Position numbers and translations under genes: made by a program. Shown one piece after another: positions 9,689-19,147 of a stretch of 64,000 bases of DNA. A model generated the notes under the pieces. It ran no database searches and was not told where the DNA came from. It saw only the letters and a program-made list of their open reading frames with translations. Source of the stretch: CAWCWK01 sp963842125 (GTDB lineage Bacteria > Pseudomonadota > Alphaproteobacteria > Rhizobiales > CAWCWK01); assembly GCA_963842125.1 (NCBI GenBank), contig CAWJFE010000001.1, forward strand, positions 930,001 to 994,000, read 5' to 3'. Within the stretch, counting starts at the first letter, position 1, and every line of letters begins with the position of its first letter.

Positions 9689-11557
9689 ATGGTGACGCCC
9701 AACGCATCGCTGCAGGACAATCAGGCCCGGGTCTCCACGGAGGCGCAGACCCGGGGTGGCAATATCACCAAGGGTGCCTACGAGATCGTCGACCACACGT
9801 TCGACGTCATCGTCGTCGGTGCGGGCGGCGCCGGATTGCGCGCGGCGCTGGGTGCATCCAAAGCCGGCCTCAAGACGGCCTGCATCACCAAGGTCTTCCC
9901 CACCCGTTCCCACACGGTCGCGGCGCAGGGCGGCATCTCGGCCAGCCTCGGCAACATGGGCCCCGACGACTGGCGCTGGCACATGTACGACACCGTCAAG
10001 GGGTCGGACTGGCTGGGCGACCAGGACGCGATCGAGTACCTGTGCAAGGAAGCGCCCCAGGCCGTCTACGAGCTGGAGCATTTCGGCGTGCCGTTCTCCC
10101 GGACGGAAGACGGCAAGATCTACCAGCGCCCCTTCGGCGGCATGACGACGAACTACGGCGAGGGCACCGCCCAGCGCACCTGCGCCGCGGCCGACCGCAC
10201 GGGCCACGCCATCCTCCACACGCTCTACGGTCAGTCGCTTCGCCACTCGACAGAGTTCTTCATCGAATATTTCGCCATCGACCTCCTGATGGAGGACGGT
10301 GCCTGCCGGGGCGTGATCGCGCTGTGCATGGAGGACGGCACGCTTCATCGCTTCCGGGCGCACAAGACGATCCTCGCCACCGGCGGCTACGGGCGCGCCT
10401 ATTTCTCCGCTACCTCCGCCCACACCTGCACGGGTGACGGCAATGCCATGGTGCTGCGCGCCGGCCTGCCACTGCAGGACATGGAGTTCATCCAGTTCCA
10501 CCCGACCGGCATCTACGGCGCCGGCTGCCTCATCACGGAAGGAGCCCGCGGCGAGGGCGGCTATCTCGTCAATTCGGAGGGCGAGCGCTTCATGGAGCGC
10601 TATGCGCCCTCGGCGAAGGACTTGGCGTCCCGCGACGTCGTCTCGCGCTCCATGACGATGGAGATCCGCGATGGGCGCGGCGTCGGCAAGGAGGGCGATC
10701 ACATCTTCCTCCACCTCGATCATCTCGACCCCGCTGTCCTCCACGAGCGCCTGCCCGGCATCTCGGAATCGGCGCGCATCTTCGCCGGCGTCGACGTGAC
10801 CAAGCAGCCCATCCCGGTGCTGCCGACGGTCCATTACAACATGGGCGGCATCCCGACGAACTATCACGGCGAGGTGCTGACCAAGGCCAATGGCGACCCC
10901 GATTCGGTCGTGCCCGGACTGATGGCGATCGGCGAGGCGGCCTGCGTCTCCGTCCACGGCGCCAACCGCCTCGGCTCCAACTCGCTCATCGACCTCGTGG
11001 TGTTCGGCCGCGCGGCGGGCTTGCGGGTGGCGCAGACCGTCGAGCCCGGCCAGAAGCATGCCGACCTGCCACAGGCCGCCGACGAGATGGCGCTCGGCCG
11101 GCTCGACGCCATGCGCCACGCCAAGGGCTCGACCGGCACGGCCGAGCTCCGGCTCGCCATGCAGAAGACCATGCAGACCAACTGCGCCGTCTTCCGCACC
11201 GGCGAAATCCTCCAGGAGGGTCATGAGAAGATCCACGACGTCTGGAAGGGCTCCGACGACATCCGTGTCACCGACACGGGCCTCATCTGGAACACCGACC
11301 TGATGGAGGCGCTCGAATACGACAACCTCATCGCGCAGGCCGTCGTGACGGTCGATTCGGCCCTTAATCGCACCGAATCGCGCGGCGCCCACGCCCGCGA
11401 GGACTACCCCGAGCGCGACGACGCCGAATGGATGAAGCACACGCTCGCCTTCGCCGACGTCAATGCCCGCACCGTCTCGATGGACGACCGCCCGGTCCAC
11501 ACCTACACGCTGACCAACGAGGTCGCGTATGTGGAGCCGAAGGCGCGGGTGTACTAA
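9689..11557 (+). CDS. sdhA: succinate dehydrogenase flavoprotein subunit
   Basis: The catalytic subunit that oxidises succinate to fumarate, 622 residues. The FAD-binding VVGAGGAGLRAAL is near residue 40, the covalent-flavin His is in RSHTVAAQGG, and the catalytic loop reads EFIQFHPTGIYGAGCL. The C-terminus is complete. AAGGA lies shortly before the ATG. The expected iron-sulfur partner sdhB does not follow: the next gene is on the other strand. Confidence 0.97.
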   Translation: MVTPNASLQDNQARVSTEAQTRGGNITKGAYEIVDHTFDVIVVGAGGAGLRAALGASKAGLKTACITKVFPTRSHTVAAQGGISASLGNMGPDDWRWHMYDTVKGSDWLGDQDAIEYLCKEAPQAVYELEHFGVPFSRTEDGKIYQRPFGGMTTNYGEGTAQRTCAAADRTGHAILHTLYGQSLRHSTEFFIEYFAIDLLMEDGACRGVIALCMEDGTLHRFRAHKTILATGGYGRAYFSATSAHTCTGDGNAMVLRAGLPLQDMEFIQFHPTGIYGAGCLITEGARGEGGYLVNSEGERFMERYAPSAKDLASRDVVSRSMTMEIRDGRGVGKEGDHIFLHLDHLDPAVLHERLPGISESARIFAGVDVTKQPIPVLPTVHYNMGGIPTNYHGEVLTKANGDPDSVVPGLMAIGEAACVSVHGANRLGSNSLIDLVVFGRAAGLRVAQTVEPGQKHADLPQAADEMALGRLDAMRHAKGSTGTAELRLAMQKTMQTNCAVFRTGEILQEGHEKIHDVWKGSDDIRVTDTGLIWNTDLMEALEYDNLIAQAVVTVDSALNRTESRGAHAREDYPERDDAEWMKHTLAFADVNARTVSMDDRPVHTYTLTNEVAYVEPKARVY

Positions 11558-11595
11558 CCACCCGCCAGCGGCACCCGACCGACAGGGAGCAAGGT

Positions 11596-11618
11596 CCTTC
11601 CCCGAAGATCGGGGAAGG
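11596..11618. repeat. palindromic intergenic element after sdhA
   Basis: A perfect 10-bp inverted repeat, CCTTCCCCGA and TCGGGGAAGG around a 3-nt loop, is followed by GATTTAGGTCGGGG. Hairpins of this form are common dispersed intergenic elements in alphaproteobacteria. It could also end transcription, but no T-run follows. Confidence 0.6.
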
Positions 11619-11701
11619 ATTTAGGTCGGGGTTTGAAAAGCGCGTCAGCGCTATGAACGCAGACATGTCGCTGACCGAGCCCGCCCATCGACTATCCACC
11701 C

Positions 11702-11965
11702 TCACCGCCGCGCGCCGCCTGCCCCCTTGATCAACCCCTCCAACGCCTCGGTCGCCTCACCGAGGCGTTCGTCCATCAGGGCGCGGGCGTCGAGAACGCC
11801 CTGGTTGTAGAAGACGGCGCCCAGCTCCGATCCGATCCAGTCGAGGAGGAAGCCGGCCTCGAACGCGCTGATCTCGTGATCGAGCTCGGTCTCGACGTAG
11901 GCGCGCAGCCGCTCGACGAGCAAGGCGCGATCCTCGGGGGAGAAGGCGATCGCGTCGTCGGTCAC
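11702..11965 (-). CDS. DUF2164 family protein
   Basis: An 87-residue acidic protein of the DUF2164 family: an N-terminal IAFSPEDRALLVERL, then DHEISAFEAGFLLDWI and AVFYNQGVLDAR, all characteristic. The function is unknown. It starts with GTG and lies 16 bp after the end of maeB on the same strand, so it is probably a co-transcribed tail gene. Confidence 0.85.
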   Translation of the reverse strand: MTDDAIAFSPEDRALLVERLRAYVETELDHEISAFEAGFLLDWIGSELGAVFYNQGVLDARALMDERLGEATEALEGLIKGAGGARR

Positions 11966-11981
11966 GGCTGAACGCTTCGCC

Positions 11982-14279
11982 TCAGGTCAGCGCCTGATAG
12001 GCCGCCACCGCCGCCATGTTGACGATATCCGTGTCGCGGGCGCCCAAGGGGGCGATCTGGACGGGCTTGTCGAGACCGACGAGGACCGGGCCGATCACCG
12101 TCGCGCCGCCGAGCTCGGCCATCATCCGCGTCGTGATGGACGCGGAGTGGATGGCCGGCATGACGAGCACGTTGGCCGGGCCGGAGAGGCGGCAGAACGG
12201 GTAGAGCTTTTGCGCCTCCGCGTTGAGCGCCACGTCGACGTTCATCTCGCCATCGTATTCGAAGTCGGTCTGGCGACCGTCGAGGAGCCGCACGGCGCCG
12301 CGAACGCGCTCCATGCGCTCGCCTTCGGGCTGGCCGAAGGTCGAATAGGCGATCATCGCGACGCGCGGATCGTAGCCGAAGCGGCGGGCCTGGCGAGCGG
12401 CCTCGCAGGCGATGTCGGCGAGATCCTCGGCGTCCGGCATCTCGTTGACGGCGGTGTCGGCGACGATGACGGTGCGTCCGCGCGCGACGACGAAGGAGAG
12501 GCCGATGATGCGGTGACCGGGCTTCGGGCTGATCGCGCGGCCGACATCGGCGAGCACGGTGGCCGAGTTGCGCGTCACGCCCGACACCATCGCGTCCGCA
12601 TCGCCGAGCGCGACCATGCAGGCGGCGAAGACGTTGCGGTCCTGGTTCACCATGCGCTGGCAGTCGCGCATCAGATAGCCCTGGCGCTGGAGGCGGGTGT
12701 AGAGGAAGGAGGCGTAGGCCGTGTTCCGGTCGGTCAGCGCGGCGTTGTTGATGAGGATCGCGTGATCGCCGCCGGCGCCGCGCGGCTGGTCGAGATCGAC
12801 GCCGGCCATGGCCGCGTTCTCGCGCACCCGCTCCTCGCGCCCGATGAGGACGGCGGTGCCGAGCCCGGCCGAGACATAGGACATGGCGGCGCGGATGGCG
12901 GCCTCCTCCTCGCCTTCCGCGAAGACGCAGGCGCGCGGGCTCTTCCGGACCTTGTCGAAGACCGACTGGAGGACGCCCGCCACCGGGTCGGCCCGTGCCG
13001 AGAGACGCTTCACATAGGCGTCCATGTCCTCGATCGGGCGGCGCGCGACGCCCGAATCCATCGCGGCCCTCGCGACGGCGGGCGGGATCGTCGCCATCAG
13101 GCGCGGATCGAAGGGGACGGGGATGATGTAGTCGCGGCCGAATTTCGGGCGCGCGCCCTGGTAGGCGGCGGCAACGGCGTCCGGCACGTCCTCCCTGGCC
13201 AGCATGGCGAGCGCGTGGGCGGCGGCGGCCTTCATGTCCTCGTTGATGGTGCGGGCGCGCACATCGAGCGCGCCGCGGAAGATATAAGGGAAGCCGAGAA
13301 CGTTGTTGACCTGGTTGGGATAGTCCGACCGTCCGGTCGCGATGATCGCGTCGGACCGTACGGCCCGCGCATCCTCGGGCGTGATCTCGGGCACCGGATT
13401 GGCCATCGCGAAGAGGATCGGGTTCGGGGCCATCGAGGCGACCATGTCGGGCGTGAAGGCGCCCGCCGCCGAGAGGCCGAAGGCGACGTCGGCGCCCGCC
13501 ATCGCCTCGGCGAGCGTGCGGTGGGGCGTCTCGGCCGCCACGCTCGACTTCCATTGGTCGAGGCCTTCGCGCTCCTTGTGGATGACGCCCTTCCGATCGC
13601 AGACGAGGATGTTCTCGGTGCGCAGGCCCATCGACTTGACGAGCCCGACGCAGGCGAGCGAGGCGGCACCCGCCCCGTTCACCACGAGCCGCGTCGTCGC
13701 GATGTCGCGCCCCGTGATGTGGAGCGCGTTGACGAGGCCGGCCGCCGCGATGATGGCCGTGCCGTGCTGGTCGTCGTGAAAGACCGGGATGTCCATCAGG
13801 TCGCGCAGCGTCTGCTCGATGACGAAGCACTCGGGCGCCTTGATGTCCTCCAGGTTGATGCCGCCGAAGGAGGGGCCGAGATGCTTGACCGCGTCGATGA
13901 AGGCCTGTGGGTCCTCGGTGTCGATCTCGAGGTCGAAGGAGTCGATGTCGGCGAAGCGCTTGAAGAGTACCGACTTGCCCTCCATCACCGGCTTGGAGGC
14001 GAGCGCGCCCAGATTGCCGAGGCCGAGAATGGCGGTACCGTTCGAGATCACGGCGACCATGTTGCCGCGTGCCGTATAGTCGAAGGCGGCGTCGGGATCG
14101 TCCGCGATCGCCTGCACGGGAATGGCGACGCCGGGCGAATAGGCGAGGCTGAGGTCGCGCTGCGTCGCCATGGGCTTGGTGGCCTGCATCTCCAGCTTGC
14201 CGGGCTGCGGGAACTGGTGGAAATCGAGCGCCTCGCGGTCGGTGAAGTTGGGGCGTTCGGTGGCAGGCGTCTCGGGCAT
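11982..14279 (-). CDS. maeB: NADP-dependent malic enzyme, MaeB type
   Basis: Oxidative decarboxylation of malate to pyruvate. The 765-residue protein has the large MaeB design: an N-terminal malic enzyme domain (SLAYSPGVAIP, ILGLGNLGALASKPVMEGK, VFHDDQHGTAIIAAA and nucleotide site VVNGAGAASLAC), and a C-terminal phosphotransacetylase-like domain (VSGVTRNSATVL) that is usually regulatory rather than catalytic. ATG 14279 has GAAGGA 6 nt upstream. The frame is open for another 1.5 kb upstream, but that sequence overlaps other genes antisense or in another frame. DUF2164 follows closely. Confidence 0.95.
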   Translation of the reverse strand: MPETPATERPNFTDREALDFHQFPQPGKLEMQATKPMATQRDLSLAYSPGVAIPVQAIADDPDAAFDYTARGNMVAVISNGTAILGLGNLGALASKPVMEGKSVLFKRFADIDSFDLEIDTEDPQAFIDAVKHLGPSFGGINLEDIKAPECFVIEQTLRDLMDIPVFHDDQHGTAIIAAAGLVNALHITGRDIATTRLVVNGAGAASLACVGLVKSMGLRTENILVCDRKGVIHKEREGLDQWKSSVAAETPHRTLAEAMAGADVAFGLSAAGAFTPDMVASMAPNPILFAMANPVPEITPEDARAVRSDAIIATGRSDYPNQVNNVLGFPYIFRGALDVRARTINEDMKAAAAHALAMLAREDVPDAVAAAYQGARPKFGRDYIIPVPFDPRLMATIPPAVARAAMDSGVARRPIEDMDAYVKRLSARADPVAGVLQSVFDKVRKSPRACVFAEGEEEAAIRAAMSYVSAGLGTAVLIGREERVRENAAMAGVDLDQPRGAGGDHAILINNAALTDRNTAYASFLYTRLQRQGYLMRDCQRMVNQDRNVFAACMVALGDADAMVSGVTRNSATVLADVGRAISPKPGHRIIGLSFVVARGRTVIVADTAVNEMPDAEDLADIACEAARQARRFGYDPRVAMIAYSTFGQPEGERMERVRGAVRLLDGRQTDFEYDGEMNVDVALNAEAQKLYPFCRLSGPANVLVMPAIHSASITTRMMAELGGATVIGPVLVGLDKPVQIAPLGARDTDIVNMAAVAAYQALT

Positions 14280-14464
14280 GAATGGTCCTTCGAAGGCGCT
14301 GGCGGCGCGTATTGGGCGCCGGCGGCGTGCTTTGGCGTGTCCTCGCGCGGGCTCGTGCCGGCCCGTCGCATGAGTCGCAAACCTTACGGGCGGCGTCTGG
14401 GGAGGGCAATCGCGCGCCCGTCTCCCCAGCCGGAGCGCGGGCCTGCGGAGGACTGGAGAGGCGC

Positions 14465-15076
14465 TCAGGCCCCGACCAACCGCTCCAGCTTCTCGTAGGC
14501 CGTGTCGAGGTTCTCGCCATAGGCGATGGTGCCCGAGAAGTTGCCCATCGCGTCGAAGAGCATGACGGACGCCGTATGATCGATGAGGACGTTGCCGTAT
14601 TCGTCCGCCTCGTGGATCTTGTAGTAGGCGCGGTAGTTCCGCACCATCTCGTCGACGGCTTCGCGCTCGCCGGTGAGGCCGAGAATGCGCGGATCGAAGG
14701 CCGAGAGGTAGTCGGAGAGGAGGTCGGGCGTGTCCCGCTCCGAATCGACCGAGACGAAGACGACGGCGAGATCCTCGGCCCGCTCGCCGAGCTCGGCATC
14801 GAGCTTGGCCATGTGCCGGCCCATCTCGTACATCGAGGTCGGGCAGACGTCGGGGCAGAGCGTGTAGCCGAAGAAGACGGCGTGCGGGCGCCCGAGAATG
14901 TCGTCGCGGGTGACGGTCTCGCCATCGGTGCCGATAAGGTTGAAGGGGCCGCCGAGCGACGGCGCCTGCGCGGTGCCGATGGCCGCGTTCTGGCGGCTCA
15001 TCTGATAGCCGAGAACGCCGAGGCCAACGGCCGCGAGCGCGACGACGGCCCAGAGGGCGATGCGGAAGGTCTTCAT
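14465..15076 (-). CDS. SCO1/SenC family copper chaperone
   Basis: A membrane-anchored thioredoxin-fold protein that delivers copper to the CuA centre of cytochrome c oxidase or reduces its cysteines. It has an N-terminal transmembrane helix (residues 5-24), the CPDVC copper motif (Cys74 and Cys78) and the third ligand His167 in IDHTAS. ATG 15076 has AAGGA 8 nt upstream; an ATG six codons earlier lacks a site. Upstream on the same strand are PCuAC and a DUF2946-like gene, so the three likely form one copper-delivery operon. Confidence 0.93.
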   Translation of the reverse strand: MKTFRIALWAVVALAAVGLGVLGYQMSRQNAAIGTAQAPSLGGPFNLIGTDGETVTRDDILGRPHAVFFGYTLCPDVCPTSMYEMGRHMAKLDAELGERAEDLAVVFVSVDSERDTPDLLSDYLSAFDPRILGLTGEREAVDEMVRNYRAYYKIHEADEYGNVLIDHTASVMLFDAMGNFSGTIAYGENLDTAYEKLERLVGA

Positions 15077-15175
15077 GGAACGGGTCCTTGCCATGTGGGA
15101 CTGCGTATTGAAAAGCGATGCCCCGCGCCGGCCCTGGGTAAGGGGCGGACGCGAGGATTTGCGAGATGGGCGTGC

Positions 15176-15787
15176 CTAGTCGGGCGTGCCGTCGCCATGC
15201 GTCGTCGAGCCGTGATCGGCCGCGTCGTGGCTGCCGTCCGCGAAGGGGCTCGTGCCGCCAATGGCCGAGACCGGCATGGCGACCGTGACGTCGCCGGCCC
15301 GGGCGAAGGTGAGGGTGACCGGCACCGTCTCGCCCTCGCGCGGCGTCTCCGCGATGGCCATGAACATGACGTGATAGCCGCCGGGCTCCAGCGCCACCGT
15401 CTCGCCGGCCGGAATGGTCAGGCCGTCGGGCAGGCCCGCCATGCGCATCACGCCGTCCGTCACCGACATGGCGTGGATCTCGACCCGGTCCGCGAAGCCG
15501 ACCGATCCGCCGAGAAGGACATCGTCCTCCACCCCCTCGTTGGTGATCGTCAGGTAGCCGCCGCCGGCCTGCGCACGGGGCGGGGTCTGGCGCGTCCAGG
15601 CCTGGGTGAGGACGAGGTCGCCGATCCGCGCGGTGCCCACGGGAGTCTCGTCGCTCGCCGCGACGGTTGGGAGCGTGAGGAGCACAGCGATAGCGGTACA
15701 GGCGAAGAGAGTTTTGGGAAGGCTGCGTGGAAGCGCGCGCGGGCGCGGCTGCGTCGAAATCGTCTGCGTCGAAATCGTCTGCGTCAT
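15176..15787 (-). CDS. periplasmic copper chaperone PCu(A)C
   Basis: A periplasmic Cu(I) carrier that hands copper to SCO and oxidase. An N-terminal signal segment (LFACTAIAVLLTLPTVAAS) precedes the cupredoxin-like domain. The copper ligands follow the family spacing: His105, Met116, His139 and Met141. A C-terminal His-rich tail (SHDAADHGSTTHGDG) may add copper binding. The first codons contain a perfect in-frame 15-bp duplication coding for TQTIS twice. Length is 203 residues. It is co-directional with the SCO gene. Confidence 0.92.
   Translation of the reverse strand: MTQTISTQTISTQPRPRALPRSLPKTLFACTAIAVLLTLPTVAASDETPVGTARIGDLVLTQAWTRQTPPRAQAGGGYLTITNEGVEDDVLLGGSVGFADRVEIHAMSVTDGVMRMAGLPDGLTIPAGETVALEPGGYHVMFMAIAETPREGETVPVTLTFARAGDVTVAMPVSAIGGTSPFADGSHDAADHGSTTHGDGTPD
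15751..15780. repeat. 15-bp tandem duplication in the PCuAC start region
   Basis: GCGTCGAAATCGTCT occurs twice head to tail, and a third partial copy (GCGTC) runs into the start codon. It adds five residues to the N-terminus ahead of the signal sequence. Confidence 0.9.
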
Positions 15788-15856
15788 GGGACTGGTCCCC
15801 GAATGTCTGATGGATCGTCGAGCGTCGCCCCGAATGGCGGAGCGACGCGGGGCGCA

Positions 15857-16249
15857 TCAGACGGCAGGCGGTCCCCGGGGCAGCCTCGGCGTGAGGCTCG
15901 GGCCGGCATCGGCATCGGCCTGGGCGGGCCTCGAAGGGGCGAGCGCCGTTGCCTCAGGCCGGGCGGGCATGCCGACCGGGGCGGGCAGGAGAGCGAGGCC
16001 CGAGACGGCGCAGCACTTGTTGCAGAGATTGGCGGCGCCTGTCTCCTCGACATCCGCGAACCAGGAGCAGATCGGGTTGCCGAAGGCGTCCGTCGCGGCG
16101 GCCGAGGCCGCATGAAGGGCGGTCGGGAGGAGGAGGTTGAAGAGAAGGAGGACGGCCGCGAGACCGGCGAACGGCCCTCGCACCGCGCGCAATCGCGCGA
16201 GCGTATAAGGGGCACCATTGTCCACGCGTCTCGTCATGAACGCCGTCAT
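15857..16249 (-). CDS. DUF2946-like secreted protein of the copper cluster
   Basis: A 130-residue protein with an N-terminal hydrophobic segment (FAGLAAVLLLFNLLLPTALHA) that can act as a signal or anchor, then CSWFADVEETGAANLCNKCC with clustered cysteines suited to metal binding, and a Pro/Ala-rich tail. It resembles the DUF2946 family seen beside copper uptake genes, though I am not certain of the family. It lies first in the minus-strand trio with PCuAC and SCO. The start may be ATG 16249 or ATG 16237. Confidence 0.7.
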   Translation of the reverse strand: MTAFMTRRVDNGAPYTLARLRAVRGPFAGLAAVLLLFNLLLPTALHAASAAATDAFGNPICSWFADVEETGAANLCNKCCAVSGLALLPAPVGMPARPEATALAPSRPAQADADAGPSLTPRLPRGPPAV

Positions 16250-16387
16250 AGACCATCCGTGCGCCCGGTCCAGCCCGCCGCGCATCGCTGCGGGCGAATG
16301 ACGCTGGCGTGCGCCTCCCGCCGTTGCAGCCCTCGAAGCTGTGGACAGACCGCCCGCGATCCCGATCGCCCGTGCTAGGGTGACATC

Positions 16388-19108
16388 ATGCTCGACAGCG
16401 CGCCCGATCCCTTGACCACACCCGCTTCCTCCGAACAGCCGTCGCCTCCGCCCGCACCCTCGCCGGACGCGACGCCGATGATGGCGCAGTTCATCGCCAT
16501 CAAGGCGGCCAACGCCGACAGCCTCCTCTTCTACCGGATGGGCGATTTCTACGAGCTCTTCTTCGAGGACGCCGTCGTCGCCTCGCGCTGTCTCGGCATC
16601 GCGCTCACCAAGCGCGGCAAGCATCTGGGCGACGACATCCCGATGTGCGGCGTGCCGGTCGAGCGGGCCGAGGACTATCTCCACCGCCTCATCCGTGCCG
16701 GACACCGGGTCGCGGTCGCCGAGCAGCTGGAGGACCCGGCGGCGGCCAGGAAGCGCGGCGCGAAGGCGGTCGTCAAACGGGACGTCGTCCGGCTCGTCAC
16801 GCCCGGCACCTTGAGCGAGGACAGCCTTCTCGATGCGCGCGCCGCCAATTGGCTGATGGCCGTCGCGCCGGCCGGGCACGAGGATGGCGAGACCGGCGTC
16901 TGCTGGGCCGACATGTCGACGGGCGCGATCCGCACCATCGCCGTCGGCACAGCCGAGCTCGCCGCCCTCGTCGCGCGGATCGACCCGGCCGAGATCGTCG
17001 CGCCCGAGGGGGCGTCTTCCGGCGAAGCCATGGGTGGGCGCACCATCACCCCGCTTCGGCCGGGCCACTTCGCCCTTCCCAAAGCCACGGCGCGGATGAA
17101 GGCCGCTTGGGGCCTCGCGACGCTGGATGGGCTGGGCGCGCTCGGTGCACCCGAGATCGCGGCCTGCGGCGCCCTTCTCGCCTACTGCGACGAGACGCAG
17201 AAGGGCACGCCCGTTCCCTTCGCGCTGCCGGTCTCGGAGCGCGGCGACGCCGTCTGCCGGATCGATCCCGCGACGCGCGCCAGCCTGGAGCTGACCCGAA
17301 CGCTGGGCGGTCAGCGCGACGGCAGCCTTCTTCACGCGGTCGACCGAACGGTCAGCCCCGCCGGCGCGCGCCTCCTCGCCGAGCGGCTCTCGGCCCCCCT
17401 CAACGATCTCGCCGCCATCAGTGCACGCCACGACGAAGTTGCGGCGCTCCTCGAAGAGCGTGCGCTGCGCGACGACCTCACCGCTGCCCTCAAGCGTCTG
17501 CCAGACCTGCCCCGCGCCCTCTCGCGCCTGGCGCTCGATCGCGCCGCGCCGCGCGATCTCGGCGCGGTGCGGGCCGCGCTCGCGCAGGCGCAGGCGATGC
17601 GGGCGCGTCTGGCCGACGCCCCGCCCGCGCTCTACGACCTCGCCCGCGCTCTCGGCACGGTCGATGCAAGGCTTTCGGGCGCGCTCGACGCCGCCCTGAG
17701 CGACGCGTTGCCCGTCAAGCTGTCGGATGGCGGTCTCGTCCGCTCCGGCTACCGCGACGATCTCGACGCGGCGCGCGACCTGCGCGACCGCTCGCGCAAG
17801 GTCATCGCCGGCCTCCAGGCGCGCTATGCGGAAGAGACGGGGATCCGCGGCCTCAAGATCAAGCATAACAACGTGCTGGGCTACTTCGTCGAGGTGAACG
17901 CGCGCGAGGGCGAGACCCTTCGCGCCAAGGCGCAGGAGGACGCCGGCGAAGCCTTCGTCCACCGCCAGACGCTCGCCAACTGCGTGCGCTTCACGACGGA
18001 AGAGCTCGGCGCGCTGGAGCGCGAGATCCTGGGCGCGAGGGACCGGGCGGCCGTCATCGAATCGGACGTCTTCCAGGCTTTGAGGGCGGCCGTCGTCGCC
18101 GACGCCGCGGGCCTGCGCACGCTGGCGGACGCCGCTGCCCGGCTCGACGTCGCGGCCGGCTTCGCGCGCCTGGCCGAGGAGCGCGCCTATGTGCGCCCCA
18201 CGCTCGACGAGAGCCTCGCCTTCGAAGTCTCGGGCGGGCGGCACCCGGTGGTCGAGCAGACGCTCGCATCGGCCTCGGGCTTCGTCGCCAACGATTGCGC
18301 GCTCGGCGCTAGGTCGGATGGCGAGCCGGGCCGGCTTCTCCTCGTCACGGGCCCCAACATGGCGGGCAAGTCGACCTATCTGCGCCAGAACGCGCTGATC
18401 GCCCTCCTCGCGCAGGTCGGCGCCTTCGTGCCGGCAACCTCGGCCCGGCTCGGCCTCGTCGACCGCCTCTTCTCGAGGGTGGGCGCCGCCGACGACATCG
18501 CACGCGGGCGCTCGACCTTCATGGTCGAGATGGTCGAGGCCGCCGCCATCCTCAACCAGGCGACGGAGCGCAGCCTCGTCATCATGGACGAGATCGGGCG
18601 CGGGACCGCGACCTATGACGGTCTCTCGATCGCTTGGGGGGTCGTGGAGCATCTCCACGAGACCAACCGTGCGCGGGGCCTCTTCGCGACGCACTACCAC
18701 GAGCTGACCGCGCTCACCGAGCGCCTGCCCCGGCTCGACGCCGTCCACGTCAAGGTGAAGGAATGGCGCGGCGACGTCGTCTTCCTCCACGAGGTCGGCC
18801 CCGGCGCCGCCGACCGCTCCTATGGCGTGCAGGTCGGACGGCTGGCGGGGCTGCCGCCCGGCGTGGTCAAGCGCGCCAAGGCGATCCTGGCCGAGCTGGA
18901 GGCCGGCGGCGGCGCGGGCGGCGATCGCCTGGTCCCGAGCCTGCCCCTCTTCGCCGCAGCGCCCGTGCCGGTTGCGCCCGAACCCGATCCCGACATGGAC
19001 ACGGCGATCGCGCTCCTGGAGCGCCTGCGCAAGGCCGATCTCGACGATCTCAGCCCGCGCGAGGCGCAGGCGCTGCTCTATGCGTTGAAGGGCGAAGCGG
19101 CCGGATAG
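16388..19108 (+). CDS. mutS: DNA mismatch repair protein MutS
   Basis: Recognises mismatches and starts repair. It has 906 residues with all five MutS domains. The mismatch-binding segment has the Phe-x-Glu motif in YRMGDFYELFFEDA (about residue 44). The ATPase has Walker A GPNMAGKSTY at about 655, Walker B LVIMDEIGRGT at about 735 and FATHYHEL at about 765. The C-terminal helix-turn-helix is complete. MutS and glnD lie close together, as in many Rhizobiales, here with one opposite-strand gene between them. Confidence 0.98.
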   Translation: MLDSAPDPLTTPASSEQPSPPPAPSPDATPMMAQFIAIKAANADSLLFYRMGDFYELFFEDAVVASRCLGIALTKRGKHLGDDIPMCGVPVERAEDYLHRLIRAGHRVAVAEQLEDPAAARKRGAKAVVKRDVVRLVTPGTLSEDSLLDARAANWLMAVAPAGHEDGETGVCWADMSTGAIRTIAVGTAELAALVARIDPAEIVAPEGASSGEAMGGRTITPLRPGHFALPKATARMKAAWGLATLDGLGALGAPEIAACGALLAYCDETQKGTPVPFALPVSERGDAVCRIDPATRASLELTRTLGGQRDGSLLHAVDRTVSPAGARLLAERLSAPLNDLAAISARHDEVAALLEERALRDDLTAALKRLPDLPRALSRLALDRAAPRDLGAVRAALAQAQAMRARLADAPPALYDLARALGTVDARLSGALDAALSDALPVKLSDGGLVRSGYRDDLDAARDLRDRSRKVIAGLQARYAEETGIRGLKIKHNNVLGYFVEVNAREGETLRAKAQEDAGEAFVHRQTLANCVRFTTEELGALEREILGARDRAAVIESDVFQALRAAVVADAAGLRTLADAAARLDVAAGFARLAEERAYVRPTLDESLAFEVSGGRHPVVEQTLASASGFVANDCALGARSDGEPGRLLLVTGPNMAGKSTYLRQNALIALLAQVGAFVPATSARLGLVDRLFSRVGAADDIARGRSTFMVEMVEAAAILNQATERSLVIMDEIGRGTATYDGLSIAWGVVEHLHETNRARGLFATHYHELTALTERLPRLDAVHVKVKEWRGDVVFLHEVGPGAADRSYGVQVGRLAGLPPGVVKRAKAILAELEAGGGAGGDRLVPSLPLFAAAPVPVAPEPDPDMDTAIALLERLRKADLDDLSPREAQALLYALKGEAAG

Positions 19109-19147
19109 GGCCTCATCGGTTCGGAAGAGCGCTCCTGCCGGCCCACC

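Noticed and set aside
9182..11500. A 772-codon frame antisense to sdhA
   Set aside because: Composition artefact opposite a strongly conserved gene.
11558..11701. Remnant of sdhB
   Set aside because: No cysteine-rich ferredoxin-like coding sequence can be read in any frame.
11962..14925. A 987-codon open frame on the minus strand in a frame other than maeB
   Set aside because: Translation is Arg/Pro/His-rich without domains, while maeB in the neighbouring frame is complete and typical; a product of high GC at third positions.
14282..16378. A 698-codon plus-strand frame across the copper cluster
   Set aside because: Arg/Gly/Glu-rich without similarity; it runs antisense to three genes with signal peptides and metal motifs.
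15857..18790. A 977-codon minus-strand frame across mutS
   Set aside because: Only its last 130 codons (the DUF2946-like protein) look real; the rest is antisense to a full-length mutS.
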